From positions 578,501 through 642,500 of the forward strand of contig CAWZYM010000089.1 in NCBI GenBank assembly GCA_963966185.1: DNA of 64,000 nucleotides. Direction: 5' to 3'. Shown here piece after piece: positions 37,139-48,900 of this stretch. Each line of letters opens with the position of its first letter. Position 1 is the stretch's first letter. Origin of the DNA: Rhabditoides inermis. Lineage: Eukaryota > Nematoda > Chromadorea > Rhabditida > Rhabditidae. The position numbers were made by a program, and so were the translations under genes. Under the pieces are notes generated by a model. That model ran no database searches. It saw only the letters and a program-made list of their open reading frames with translations, and was not told the DNA's origin.

Positions 37139-39651
37139 CCTCTCTAATTCCCTAGGAATATTCAATCTTCTTGGAGCGCATGGAAACGACTTCCAAACTG
37201 CTCTTGCAATCCGTCACAGACTTTTGCCAGTCGGACAAGAATAGAGCATGCCAGTCAAATGAACCAAAAGTTCTCTCTCATGTCATGAAAGTGACCTGTT
37301 GTTCGTGGTTATTTTGTTTTGTCTGTCTCGCTTGCCCGGTGTAACCTATGCGAAACCGAGTGTAATCTCTTTCTCTCTTCTCACCAACTCTGAATTTATC
37401 CGATATCTCAAAATCAGTGCGAGAGCAACGCGGAAATAGCGCGCATTTTCAGAGGGTCAGAGGGAAGTCGATTAGAGCCGTTCGAATTATCGTCTGTGTA
37501 ATGGAAGTGTAGAGTGTAGAGTGGCAAGTCAGAGTGAATCCGGCGATTCGAGGGTTCTTTGGAACGTTGACTCAACAACTTTGCACGAAACAACTGCCAA
37601 ATTGGAATGTGCAGGTGTTTTGCTCGACACAATTTCACAATCGAGGCAGCTGAATCCGCTAATTCGAGTGGCACTCTTCTCATTCCACCTAATATACCAG
37701 TAATTCGTCTTCCTCGCTCCGCACGGGGTTTTTGACACCTCTGACCCAGTTGGGAGCGCGCAATTCGCTCAGGAAAAAACGTTGAGTGACAGCGCAAAGG
37801 GCATCGCGCATTGTACGAGCGATTGAATCAGAATCAGGGATCACAACTCGAGTAATGCATCTCAAAAACCAATACAAACATACAATCGAAGGTACAAAAC
37901 AGTACGGACATTAATCGATATCGAATCACAGCAATCGATAGTTCACATCAATCAATCACATCAATCGATATTGTTGCAGGTACCGGAAGTTGGCGCTGAA
38001 GTGGCACCCGGACAAGCATCAGGAGGAGAAGGAGAAGGAGGTGGCGGAGAAGAAGTTCAAGAAGATCGCCCACGCATACGAGATACTCAGCGATAGTGAG
38101 TGGGGGGAGAGGGAGGGAGAGGGGGGAGAGAGAGAGAAAGAGAGAGGAAAACGGACCCCTTACAGCCCGGAAGCGCGCGGACCTGGACCGTTCCGAGACT
38201 GCCCCTACTCGCGTCCCCCGCCACCGCCGCAACCCGCACGATGACCTCTTCCGCTCGCCGTTCGATATTTTTCGCGAGTTCTTCGGCAACCGGGATCCAT
38301 TTTCCGTGAGTGTTCCATTCAGCGTTGTCATTGTCATTAGTGTTTATCATTTGTGATACGGGTGTGTTGTTGCGCAGTTTTTTTCCACGATTTCTAGATA
38401 ATTGATTGAATAGAGAAGAGAGTAATTGTAGAATGAATCAACTCTCAATCCAATGATCTTGTGACGAATAAGGAACAATGTTCGTGTACCGCTAAAGTGT
38501 TCGTTTCATAGATATTCCATACAAATATATGATTTTCCTTCCCTAATCCCTAATTGCAGGACCTATTCTACGACGATCATCTCTCCACATTCGCAAACGA
38601 TCCATTCGTTTTCAAGAGTGAGTGTATTATTCAATCACTTTATTTTTTGTATTTCAATAGTAAAGTTAAAAAACGTTGGCAACATAGACTCTACAGCTCA
38701 GACTCTACAGTCACAGTGAATAATTTCCGAAACGCGTTAGAAACGCGGCCAAATATAGTGTGTATCGAAGAAATTTTGACTGACGGAGACCGATCTTCTC
38801 AATTCTTTTTTATCATCACGGTTCTCTTTTGCAGAACACCGGCACCCATCATCGCGGCTACACTTTTTCTATGACAACAACAACAAGCCGGCCGCACCCA
38901 AGGACGAGAATGACTGGTGCGTTTCGAAATCCCGCGCGATATTGACACAGTATTCGACTCTATTTACCGTACTATTATATTCTTTTTCAGCAAATTTTCG
39001 ACCGTGATTCGGTTCTCGTCGGCGGCTGAGCCGGGACAGAACGCCACTGCCCGGAAAACCAGCATCACCACCAAGGTTCGGTGTCAGATTGTTACATTTT
39101 TTTTAAATTATTTTTTTATTAAGTGTAACATTCTATCACCTGTCAACCTGTCTGCAGGTTGAAGTATTCCCTGTATCAGTTAGGATGTTCAACCTTCCGA
39201 ACTTTTCATAAACCATCATTGTTTAGTATCAATATATACAAAATACATGAACACTTTGAACTAATCATGTTGCCGTCCCAGACAGCAAACTTCAATAGGT
39301 TGTTTATCGATTGTTTGTTGATTTCATGGTTTGTTCATTTGTTTGTTTGTTCAGGTCGTCGACGGCAAGAAGGTGGTGACGAAGAAGACGGAAGACAACG
39401 GCACCGAGACCGTCGAGGTTTGTTATTGTATATGCTTTTTTTTACTTTTATGAGTCAACGAGGCCAGGTTATGAGTGCTTTCGTTTTGATTTTGAACGTG
39501 TCATGATCATCTTATTATCCATTCGAATAAGCACGAGCAAGTACTAGTTGATTCGATTTATTGATTGATATTGCAGGTGCTGGAAGACGGTCTGCTCAAG
39601 TCTCGCATCACCAACCCCGCCAACAACCCCGTCACCGTCGCCGTCCAATAA
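35548..39651 (+). CDS. DnaJ (Hsp40) co-chaperone of DNAJB6 type
   Basis: Eight exons: 35548-35621, 37980-38095, 38166-38305, 38560-38617, 38835-38915, 38991-39075, 39355-39417, 39577-39651. The J domain starts at residue 5 ([33 protein letters not shown]), with the HPD motif that stimulates Hsp70 ATPase, and ends [13 protein letters not shown]. It is followed by an F-rich segment ([19 protein letters not shown]) resembling the G/F region of DNAJB6/B2 proteins. Then comes a Ser/Thr stretch ([20 protein letters not shown]) and a [18 protein letters not shown] segment, comparable to the C-terminal part of DNAJB6-type chaperones. There is no zinc-finger domain. The first intron is 2.36 kb, much longer than the others. 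It is convergent with the PH-like gene. Confidence 0.88.
35622..37979. other. Long first intron of the DnaJ gene
   Basis: 2.36 kb. Contains (GA)n at 36208-36255, CT runs at 36603-36632 and 37096-37136, and a cluster of ATCGAT motifs at the 3' end (37914-37970). No nested gene recognised. First-intron enhancers are possible but nothing specific is visible. Confidence 0.5.
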
Positions 39652-40367
39652 GGACCACCCACGAAGGGACCACCTGCGAAGGGACCACCCACGTCGGGAC
39701 CACCCAATGTCGCTCGTCGCGTACATTTTGTACATACCTCGTCTTTCTATCCGTTTCTGCTGCCTGCATTTCGCAAATAGCCACCCATCTAGCGCCGCGA
39801 CCCACCAGCACATTCCCCGCCCCTCTCGGCCACGCCCCTCTCCCTTAGCTTCTCGCACCACGAAGCGCGCGCTTTCACAGTGAGACCGCACAGTCCATGC
39901 ACATAGATATCGACTATCTCGGTATCGATTGACGTTGGCCGTCCCCCGCCCCCGCGCTTTATAGGTTAGCCGCCCCACGCTTCTAGATGAGATGCCAACA
40001 CTGGGTACACAATGTATGTTTCAATCGTTGTTTCTATATTTATGCATCTTTTGCGGCTCGACAGCCACTTTTTTGTGTCTCCTCATCCACACTCAAAGTC
40101 TTTGTATACACCGAGTTACATGTGAAGAAGAAGAAGAAGATATGCGTTCATTTCTTTCTCGTGATAAAAGCGTCACTATAAGTTTGTTGGAGCGAGTATT
40201 GTGGGAAATCTCGAGTGAACGGGAGCTACGGAGAGGGTGAGGGACTCTGTTAGGCAGAGATACGGGGGTTGGGCTTGAGTGGGCGGAGCTTCGGAACAGG
40301 TGGAGCTCGAGTTAGCGAGTTAGCGAGATAGGTGAGACTTGAGTGGGCGGGGCTCGAGTGGGCGGGG
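39652..40367. other. Convergent intergenic region (DnaJ and PH-like genes)
   Basis: Starts with a short tandem repeat of ACCAC-C-ACGAAGGG type (39654-39705) just after the DnaJ stop. It ends with several TGGGCGGAGC/TGGGCGGGGC decamers at 40277-40370. No gene recognised. Confidence 0.55.
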
Positions 40368-42018
40368 CTAGGGACGCCAGATGGGCTTGGGTGTGATTCC
40401 GGCCGAGGGAATGACGCGCGGCTTTCTCTTCACCTCGCACGACAGGGTGGAGGAGGTGACAGAAGTGGCGGGCCGGGGAGTGCGGAAGGACTGGAAGGGA
40501 GGGATGAGAGAGAGAGGGAGAGAGGGAGAGAGAGAGGGGGAGAGAGGGAGAGAGGGAGAGAGAGGGGGAGAGAGAGAGAGGGAGAAAGAGAAAGAGAAAA
40601 AGAGAGGTAGAGAGAGAGAGAGAGGGCGGGGGGGGGTTCTGAGAGAAGGAGAGAGAGAGAGAGTCGTACGGGATCGGTGCTGCGCGGTGCGATGGGCGTC
40701 GACGTGCGGATGCCGGGTCTTCCGGGCGCGAACGTCTCCTCGAACGAGAGATGCCCGAACGCCGACACAGTCGGCAGCGTCGTCGTGCCTTCAAAGTCGA
40801 AGGTGTATCCAGAGTCAGAAATCCAGAAAGATTCTCATCAGAAAGTGTCTGTTTTTTTTTGTTTTTTTTTAATGAAAACATCGAGTCTGTTCTCGCATTT
40901 CAATATCCTAAATTAAAGAGTGTACATGCACGACATATCTTCGCTTAACAAGTTTGAAAAAGAGTTAGGTAGAGAGAGTCGGACGGCACCACCCCCTCAC
41001 CTCTCTCCGTGTACGACAGCGTCTCGGTGCGCAGGTTGCGCTGCAAAACGTCGATCATGGTGACTTCATCGGTGACGTCATCATCGTCGTGGGTGGTCCA
41101 CTGCGTCGGCTCGTGCGTCGTCTCCGGCTGAGGCTTCAGCGAAGCATCGTCCACGTCCATACCGCTAGCAGTGCGCGGTTCCGGCTCGCTGTATTGATTG
41201 ATTATCGATTGATTATCGATCGACTCACATGATTGCCTCCTCAGTGTCGTCCTTCTTCGTCGTCTTGCAGTTGTTGAGGTGCTTCTCCATAAAGTCGTCC
41301 TTGTGAGTGGGGTGCATATCCGCAGTCGTCACGTTCCACCTAGGATATGGTACCATACTGTATCTACAGTGCCATATACCGTAACCCACACGAACAGCTT
41401 GGACGCCCAGAGCGCGGGGTCGGTGAAGTCGGTCTCTTTGAAGACGAACTCAAGCTAAAGAGATAGAATAGGCTCCGCCCTTATAAGCCCCGCCCACCTT
41501 CTCGTTGTCGGCCGTCTTGATCTCGACCTTGGCGACCTTCTTTACTTTTTCGTTCTGTTCGAACTCCACTTTCACTCGAGACTTGACCAGCGAGTACTCG
41601 CGACCGAGCAGCGGCTGCCTGAAACACGGGTCAACCACGCCCCTTCTAGCCCCGCCCCTCTACCCGGGCCGGTATCCTTGTAAGTAGTACTTGTAAACGA
41701 GTAGCCGCCCGCCGGGTTGCAGCACACAGAGGCGCGACTCCCAGCGCGGGCGGGAGGTGAACGAGCGGTCTGAGGTATACGGTAGATTGAGGTATACGGT
41801 ACTCCCTGAGTACGGTAGAATCACTACCGTACTCTGTACTCACATTTGTCCGCGTAGCCGCAGAGCGCCGCCCCGTCCGCACAGGATACGTCCTAATGGA
41901 GGAGTTAGACTCCGCCCCCAACGGCTCCGCCCACACCTGTTCGGGCAGTTGCTGGTAGGGCCGCGCGCGCAGCCTCATTCCGAGAGGGAACAAGTAGAAA
42001 TGAACGCATTGCAGGAAA
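40368..42018 (-). CDS. PH-like-domain protein, start uncertain
   Basis: Nine exons on the minus strand: 41937-42018 (5' limit uncertain), 41844-41892, 41664-41769, 41498-41618, 41390-41454, 41229-41339, 41001-41188, 40670-40833, 40368-40490. An ATG at 41978 is in frame, but the frame stays open upstream, so more 5' exons are likely. The segment from RPRWESRLCVLQPGGRLLVYK through REYSLVKSRVKVEF and KVAKVEIKTADNEKLEFVF to DPALWASKLFVW has the beta-strand rhythm and closing tryptophan helix of a pleckstrin-homology domain, so membrane or adaptor function is possible. The rest is acidic and Thr/Pro-rich, ending KPRVIPSAGITPKPIWRP. No orthologue recognised. The acceptor used at 40834 (TGATGAG) is atypical and this join is the weakest. 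Confidence 0.6.
40503..40665 (+). repeat. GA microsatellite in an intron of the PH-like gene
   Basis: GA and GGGA repeats with a short G-run at 40628-40636. It is pyrimidine on the gene's strand and sits in front of the acceptor at 40491. Confidence 0.85.
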
Positions 42019-42206
42019 CTGAGTTTGACTCTATTTTGTGTGAACAAACGTCAGAATTATTTTGAGTTGCTATTTTCTAGAGCTAAATGGTTGCAAAGAG
42101 CAAATATATGGAGCTTGCTTATAGTCGATCTCTTCGGGATCTCTCGGGTGGAAGGTGTAGTTTGAAGAGACTGACCACTACTGTACTTTTTTAAATCAAA
42201 TCCAAT

Positions 42207-42733
42207 ATTCTCTTCTGAAAAGTACAAGCGTAAAGTAGCTCTGTTTGGGTTGATCTCAATTCAACAAAAGCACATGCATAAAACTATTATTTCTACACTA
42301 AACAATAAACACAAACCTGCTCTCTCAAACGATATGTAGAAACGTATACTTTATCGATAATTTTATTAATAGGGGCTATATAATACATTTTTTATTTCTT
42401 ATGAAAGCATTGTGAAAATCAATAAACAGCTATGGAACAATCGTTAAATTTACAATGTTGTTTTCATTAATGTTGAATGTATACAAATACAATAGCTTTT
42501 TTCATAGATGACTCATTTGATGAACGGGTCAATAGAATGTGAGTGATAGAATGTGTGTGTGCAATAGTATATTGATATTGGCATTTGATTGTCAATGTTT
42601 TTATGATCGTTTTGAGAGAGCAGGTTTGTGTTTATTGTTTAGTGTAGAAATAATAGTTTTATGCATGTGCTTTTGTTGAATTGAGATCAACCCAAACAGA
42701 GCTACTTTACGCTTGTACTTTTCAGAAGAGAAT
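42207..42733. mobile_element. Foldback/MITE-like element B with ~120-bp terminal inverted repeats
   Basis: Left arm 42207-42330 and right arm about 42612-42733 are near-perfect inverted copies, starting ATTCTCTTCTGAAAAGTACA. The arms share CAATTCAACAAAAGC, CATGCATAAAA and CACAAACCTGC with element A at 19628-19955, in the same order. The AT-rich centre of about 280 bases differs from A's. No transposase is encoded. Confidence 0.8.
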
Positions 42734-43835
42734 GAATGTCCTTTTGTTGAATTTCGAAGAAATTTTTTTATTTTTTTTCATAATGTATTTTAAACAACAA
42801 AGATAACAACAACAAAACAACGCGCGTGAATGACGACGCAAATCCAAAACAGTGAGCACATTATCGCGCTCTCCCGCACACATTCCGCATCACGAACCAA
42901 TGAGCGCGCGGGGGCGGGACTAGTGAGCGGGTCTTTCAGCGAATCACCGAACAGCTGCACAACTGACAGACGTGCAGACCTAACCAGCGAACATATTTTT
43001 GGGTATTAAACTATTGTTTAATGTTTTGTTTTTGTTTATAGTTGTTCAACGGACGATTTAGAGACAAGATCATGATATAACTCTGAAACATTTATTATTT
43101 TAATGATTTACAAGCGATTTTGGCGGCCCTCCGGGCCGAGCGGTTCTGCGCGCCGCTGGATCCCAACGACCCAAACGATCGGCGCTTCGCGCCGATCCTA
43201 ATCAGTGATAACAATCTCTTTTCCCCCAGTCATGATTGTTGTCTCACTCTCTTCTCGCATAATACTCGTCGCGTCCGAATAGCCTCAGGGCATTGTTACA
43301 ATCTCTCTCTCTCTCTCTCCTCTCTCCTTCCCCTCTCTGTCTGCTCCTCCGCCTGCCGCGCACTCTCTCGCCGCCCTCTCTCCACACGCAAGGTGATCGC
43401 TCGAATTGTGACTCTCTCGTCTGGAGGGTGTAACATCATCTCTCTTCTCAGCTCTCTCTCCTGTCCGGGCGTTCAGTCACAATATCCGTTGTTCACTCGG
43501 TCAGTAACTTGTTCGTTCACTTATTAAGTTACCTTTTTTTTCGAAGATTATTTGTTATCAAACGATTTTCGACATTTGCGGCAATATTGATGGTATGATC
43601 CGCAAGACGAATACCCTCCATGAATGGGTATGCGGGAGCATCTTATTATATTCTCGAGACTGATTTCGTTTCGTAGTTATAATATTCAATTTTAATATCG
43701 TGAAATATCGTGAAATCGTGATCATATTTCATAAATGCGATTTCGAATGCTCACTTGAACACGTGTTTGGACGACCCGTCACTCGGTCTGGTTGTTTTGT
43801 AACTTGTGTATTTACCTGTTTGTTTACTTGTTCAG
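42734..43835. promoter_or_regulatory. Upstream region of the RhoGEF gene
   Basis: About 1.1 kb without a recognised gene; it may also hold unseen 5' exons of the PH-like gene on the minus strand. Contains a GC-rich patch with a perfect hairpin at 43178-43198 and a CT run at 43303-43320. It ends TTGTTCAG immediately before the ATG. Confidence 0.45.
43178..43198 (+). repeat. Perfect hairpin followed by CTAAT
   Basis: GATCGGCGC, loop TTC, then GCGCCGATC, followed directly by CTAAT. Similar in layout to the hairpin at 18272-18298 read on the minus strand. Could be a transposon end. Confidence 0.6.
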
Positions 43836-45515
43836 ATGTCGTCCCGTCTGAACCTGCCGCGCGATACGGCCGACGATGCGGATAGCGACTCGTCCAATAG
43901 CTCGCCTGTCAGGTAGGTGAACGGAGTCCCCCTCCCCCTCAAACTGCTATGCGAAGTTGGCCGAATATCGAGTCGTCCTCTCGATTCCGCTAAACTTTGT
44001 GGTTTCAAATTCGATCGTTTGACCGACCAACCCTGTAACTAATTTAGACTTGCTTCCAGAATGCCGAAGCGCTCGGCGACAGTGAGCCCCTCCGCCCGCC
44101 AGCCCTCGTTTCGGTACGCGCGGTGAGTGCGATCGATATATTGATTTTTTTTGATTTGCACACTTATTCACCCCCCTACAGTGGAAATCGGAAAATTTTG
44201 ACTGGAACAGTGCACTTGGTAGATCTAGATTCGTCATTCGTCCCCTCCGCAGAGTACTCACAAATGTCTTGAATGCTTGAATCGGGGGCTACCTTTACCT
44301 TTCAACAAATTGCTGATATGCTGATAATGATAACTCGCTTGATGATAACTTTATGATAACTTTATGATAACTATTATTTTCCAGGCGGCGCTCCGACTTC
44401 AATCTCGCCACAGCCGATCGCCACGAGAGGCACAAGAGCGAGAGGCGAATGAGCCAGGTCAGTTATCGATCGAATATCGATTATTGACAGGGGTGCAGCA
44501 CGTTGTATTGCTTGATTATCGATCGAAATGAGGCCGCGCCTTTATCTAGAGATAGACGGACTTCATGAAAAGATTGTACACACTGTATTAATTGATTATC
44601 GATCTAACACTTGAGCGTGAAACTATTGATTGATTATCGATTGATGTGTCTCAGGATCGCGACACGCGCCGGCGACGCAGCAGCAGGGAGAGAAGGAGTC
44701 AGGTGGGCAAATGAATGCATTTGAAAAAAAGAAGAGAAGGTGTCTTTTTGTAACAGAAAGCCAATTTTTCATTAAAAAAACGAAGAATTGTTAGACATGA
44801 CTTCGGTTCAGAGCCGCCGTATGTCCGATCGCGAAGACACGAGGAACTCGACGCGACTCAAAAAGACCAACAGCGAGCCGAGCGTGCAGTGCCAGGAGGT
44901 ACAGGCCACGCCCACCCCAGCCACGCCCCCCATTTCAGATGGACGTTCACGCGATTCGCCAGCTTCTCGCAGCACTGCCGCGCTTCAGCCGCAGCCGATG
45001 CCGGGTGAGATAGTGATGATCAATAAATCAATAAATCGATAATGCAGGACGATTCGGACCAGTCGGACAGTGGCGGAGAGCTGATGGCGACGGAGATCGA
45101 AGAGCTGCGCGACGCCGCCAAGAGTATTCAGGTGGGCAGCTACGCAGGGAAAAGAAGGAGGGCAACTACGCAGTGCAAAAGATAATTGAATATATTTCGG
45201 TTATAATCTGCGTCACACATCAATAATCAACGATCAGAACACCAAAAAAACTCATGATCAACCAAAGTGAAAGAGGATACTGCATAAAGCACTTGTCATC
45301 GTAGACAGAGGGATGCAGTTACGGAATGAACGAGTTGCTTTCAGAGTCTGCAACGCGTGCTGAAAATTGCGCCCGTCTCACAGGCACCCATGGACTCTTC
45401 TGGTATGTTGACTCGGCTCCGCCCCGCAGACCACGCCCCTTGACTCATATTGTCTAATTTCGAGCACACCTGAACCATCTCTTGACATCGTTTCGAATTG
45501 AGTGCACACACACAG

Positions 45516-45569
<54 letters not shown>

Positions 45570-45880
45570 TTCGGACTCCCCCTCTCGCAAACCACGCCCC
45601 CTTTGCAGTGATCAGCGAGTGCTTCTCGGATGAAACGTCGACGGCGGCTGATAGTGTGCTGGAGGGAAGGGACGGAAGAATGAGCGGCATCGGTACGTTT
45701 CACATGATACGATTATCGATTAATCGATTAATCGATGGTTTTTGATAAAGTACTCAATAGATCGTTAACGCCTACCTATTCTCATGCGTTTCTCTACGTT
45801 TCAGGTTCGCGACTCGGTCACCCCAGAGGCGTGATGCAGTTCTTGCCGTCACTGAGGTAGGAAAAATCTCTTTCTCTCGC

Positions 45881-45920
<40 letters not shown>

Positions 45921-48900
45921 GCTCTACCTCCCTCTCTCTCTCTAGGTCCGATGCCCTCTTCCCGGCCACCTCTCCCCCGCCCGACTCGTTCCGTGGTCGT
46001 CTTGGAAGGAAGCCGTCGGTGCCCGAGCAGTACCTCTTCGACAAGCAGTACGAGGAGCCACCCGCGCCAAGGAGGTGGGCGGTGGTGATTCATCGATTTA
46101 TTGATTGATTATGCGAATTCTACACTGAAACAGCAGTCAGTCTCTTCGAAACAGATCCTTCCAACTCCTTCGAAACACGACCACTCACAGTGTGTTTCGA
46201 TGTTTCGGAGCGCTGTCCACATCATTTAACAAAATGTATTGTACCAAATTGTACCTTGAATCGGCCGATTTCGAAGAAACAGATTCACTCGTACAACTCG
46301 TATTCGTACGTCCGTACGTGGTGCACGTGCATAGTTTCAGAAGGACGACGTCGACGCACGATCAGCCGTCGACGACGGCCCTCCTGGAGGCAAAGGGCGC
46401 CGATAGTCTGGCAGGAATCAGCAGGTCAGAGGGACTAGTTCCTGGGCAAAGATGCTACTATCGACTTGGCAAAACTGGCAAAACGCCGCTAGTATCTTCA
46501 GAAACTGTTTTATAAAGCGGTTTTTATTCATACTAGTCTTCGAATCTTTAGGTTCTCGCGTCTTCTCAAATCACTGCGCACTAGCCGCCAGAACAGTCCC
46601 GAGCAGCATCCCTCGATATCGTGGTGAGAGAGGGAGAGGGAGAGGGAGAGGGAGAGGGAGAGGGAGAGGGAGAGGGAGAGGGAGAGGGAGAGGGAGAGGG
46701 AGAGGGAGAGGGAGAGGGAGAGGGAGAGGGAGAGGGAGAGGGAGAGGGAGAGGGAGAGGGAGAGGGAGAGGGAGAGGGAGAGGGAGAGGGAGAGGGAGAG
46801 GGAGAGGGAGAGGGAGAGGGAGAGGGAGAGGGAGAGGGAGAGGGAGAGGGAGAGGGAGAGGGAGAGGGAGAGGGAGAGGGAGAGGGAGAGGGAGAGGGAG
46901 AGGGAGAGGGAGAGGGAGAGGGAGAGGGAGAGGGAGAGGGAGAGGAGAGGGAGAGGGAGAGGGAGAGGGAGAGGGAGAGGGAGAGGGAGAGGGAGAGGGA
47001 GAGGGAGAGGGAGAGGGAGAGGGAGAGGGAGAGGGAGAGGGAGAGGGAGAGGGAGAGGGAGAGGGAGAGGGAGAGGGAGAGGGAGAGGGAGAGGGAGAGG
47101 GAGAGGGAGAGGGAGAGGGAGAGGGAGAGGGAGAGGGAGAGGGAGAGGGAGAGGGAGAGGGAGAGGGAGAGGGAGAGGGAGAGGGAGAGGGAGAGGGAGA
47201 GGGAGAGGGAGAGGGAGAGGGAATCTTCCAGGTCGCCCTATCCTCACGAATCTCCCATCGGCGACACGACAAACTCGTTTCTTGAGGCCGACATGTTACT
47301 CTGGAAGAAGCGCAGTCGCGCCAGTCTCAGGTAGGGGGGGCGGAGTCTCAGGGGCGGAGCTTATCGCCGCCAACTCCAGGAAACATCATTCGGTTCGTAA
47401 TCTCGCCGCGCGCGAGCTGCTTGACACGGAGAAGTCGTTTGTGGAGGGACTCGAGTACCTCGTCCAGGTATGGGGGCGTGGCTAAAGTGGGCGGGGCTCG
47501 AACAGTCATTTCCAGAAGTACATGCGCCCACTGCGTCAGCCGCTGGAGGCAACGATCATCGAGCCGGCTCTAGTAGACAAGATCTTCTACAAAGTGCCCG
47601 AGATCCTCGCACATCACCAGGTGGGCGTGGCTTCGAGGGGCGTGGCTAATGGTTAGGTTCAGTTTCTCCTGGCCGCTCTCACCACTCGCATCGAGAACTG
47701 GCACAAAGACACGGTGATTGGAGACGTGTTGCTGGCACATGTGAGTTGAAAACTGAACCGAAGCCCTGTCTCTGTCCCATGCAACTCATACGCAAACTGT
47801 ACCCACGTGAATGAGAATCTCAAAATCGAGCGTATGGTCAGTAAAGTTGAGAAACAATGATAAGAAAAAATACCCATATCAAAAAAAACCTATTTGCGAC
47901 AATAATTTCACATGAATCAACCTTTTTCAGTTCGCCAAGCAGTCGATGATCGAAACGTACATGTCGTTTGTCGACAACTTCCCGGCTGCCAAGCAAGCGA
48001 TTGCCGGGGCGAGGGCCAAGCCCGCATTCGAGAAATACTACCAGGTGGGCGGAGCCAAGAGGGGTGGAGCTAACTTTTCATAATTCTAGCGCTGCTGCCG
48101 CGATCACCGCAACAAGCTGGACCTGGACTCGCTGCTCATCTCACCGATTCAGAGGGTGCCGAGGTGAGGAGAGAGAGAGAGAGGGAGAGAGAGAGAGAAA
48201 GAGAGAAAGAGAAAGGTTCCTTCTAGGTACGAGCTGATCATCAAACAGCTGGTGAAGCACACCCCAGTGGAGCACGCCGACCACGAGAGGCTGTTGCGCG
48301 CGCAGCGACACGTCCACCACCTGGCGGTAAGCAACGCCCACTTAGACCACGCCCCGTCAATACGCGGATGTTTCGTGCCAAAACATTAGATTTTCGCTCC
48401 ATAAAATCCGTGAACAATCGCGCTAACTAGGAAACGAATATGTGGGAACATGAAGTGAAGAGAACAACAACAAAAAAACGAGGGCAGATCATGGTAGCGC
48501 GAGGATGCGACGATTATGAAAGTAGGCGCGCTTGCCAGAGATACGAGGAGGCGAACATCGGTATAATATGTAGACAAGTAGAACTGGAGTAAATAGGTAT
48601 GTAGAGAGTACATAGAATTGCTACAAGGCAAGGAAAAAAGTATAGAATCGATAGGGAGAGCCCCTAGTTGATGCCCTGGCTGCCCGGCGAGTCTCCCATG
48701 TAGGAGAGGAGCGAGGCCGCGGATCTCCATCTCCCCGCTCTCTGGATCGACGCCGCTTCCACTCCACTCGCAGCCATTGCGGTAGCCTTTCCAGCTCGTA
48801 GTCGGTGAGGGGTGAGACGAGAAACATTGGCGCGCTCCGACAGGGCGACCAACTCGCGACGTACTGAGTCGGTGGACATTCTCCCTCCGCGGAAGGATCT

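Noticed and set aside
46452..47334. Open frames of 230-280 codons encoding Gly-Glu, Arg-Glu, Leu-Pro or Ser-Leu repeats on both strands
   Set aside because: All are readings of the (GGGAGA)n tract, which lies between a clear donor and acceptor of the RhoGEF gene.
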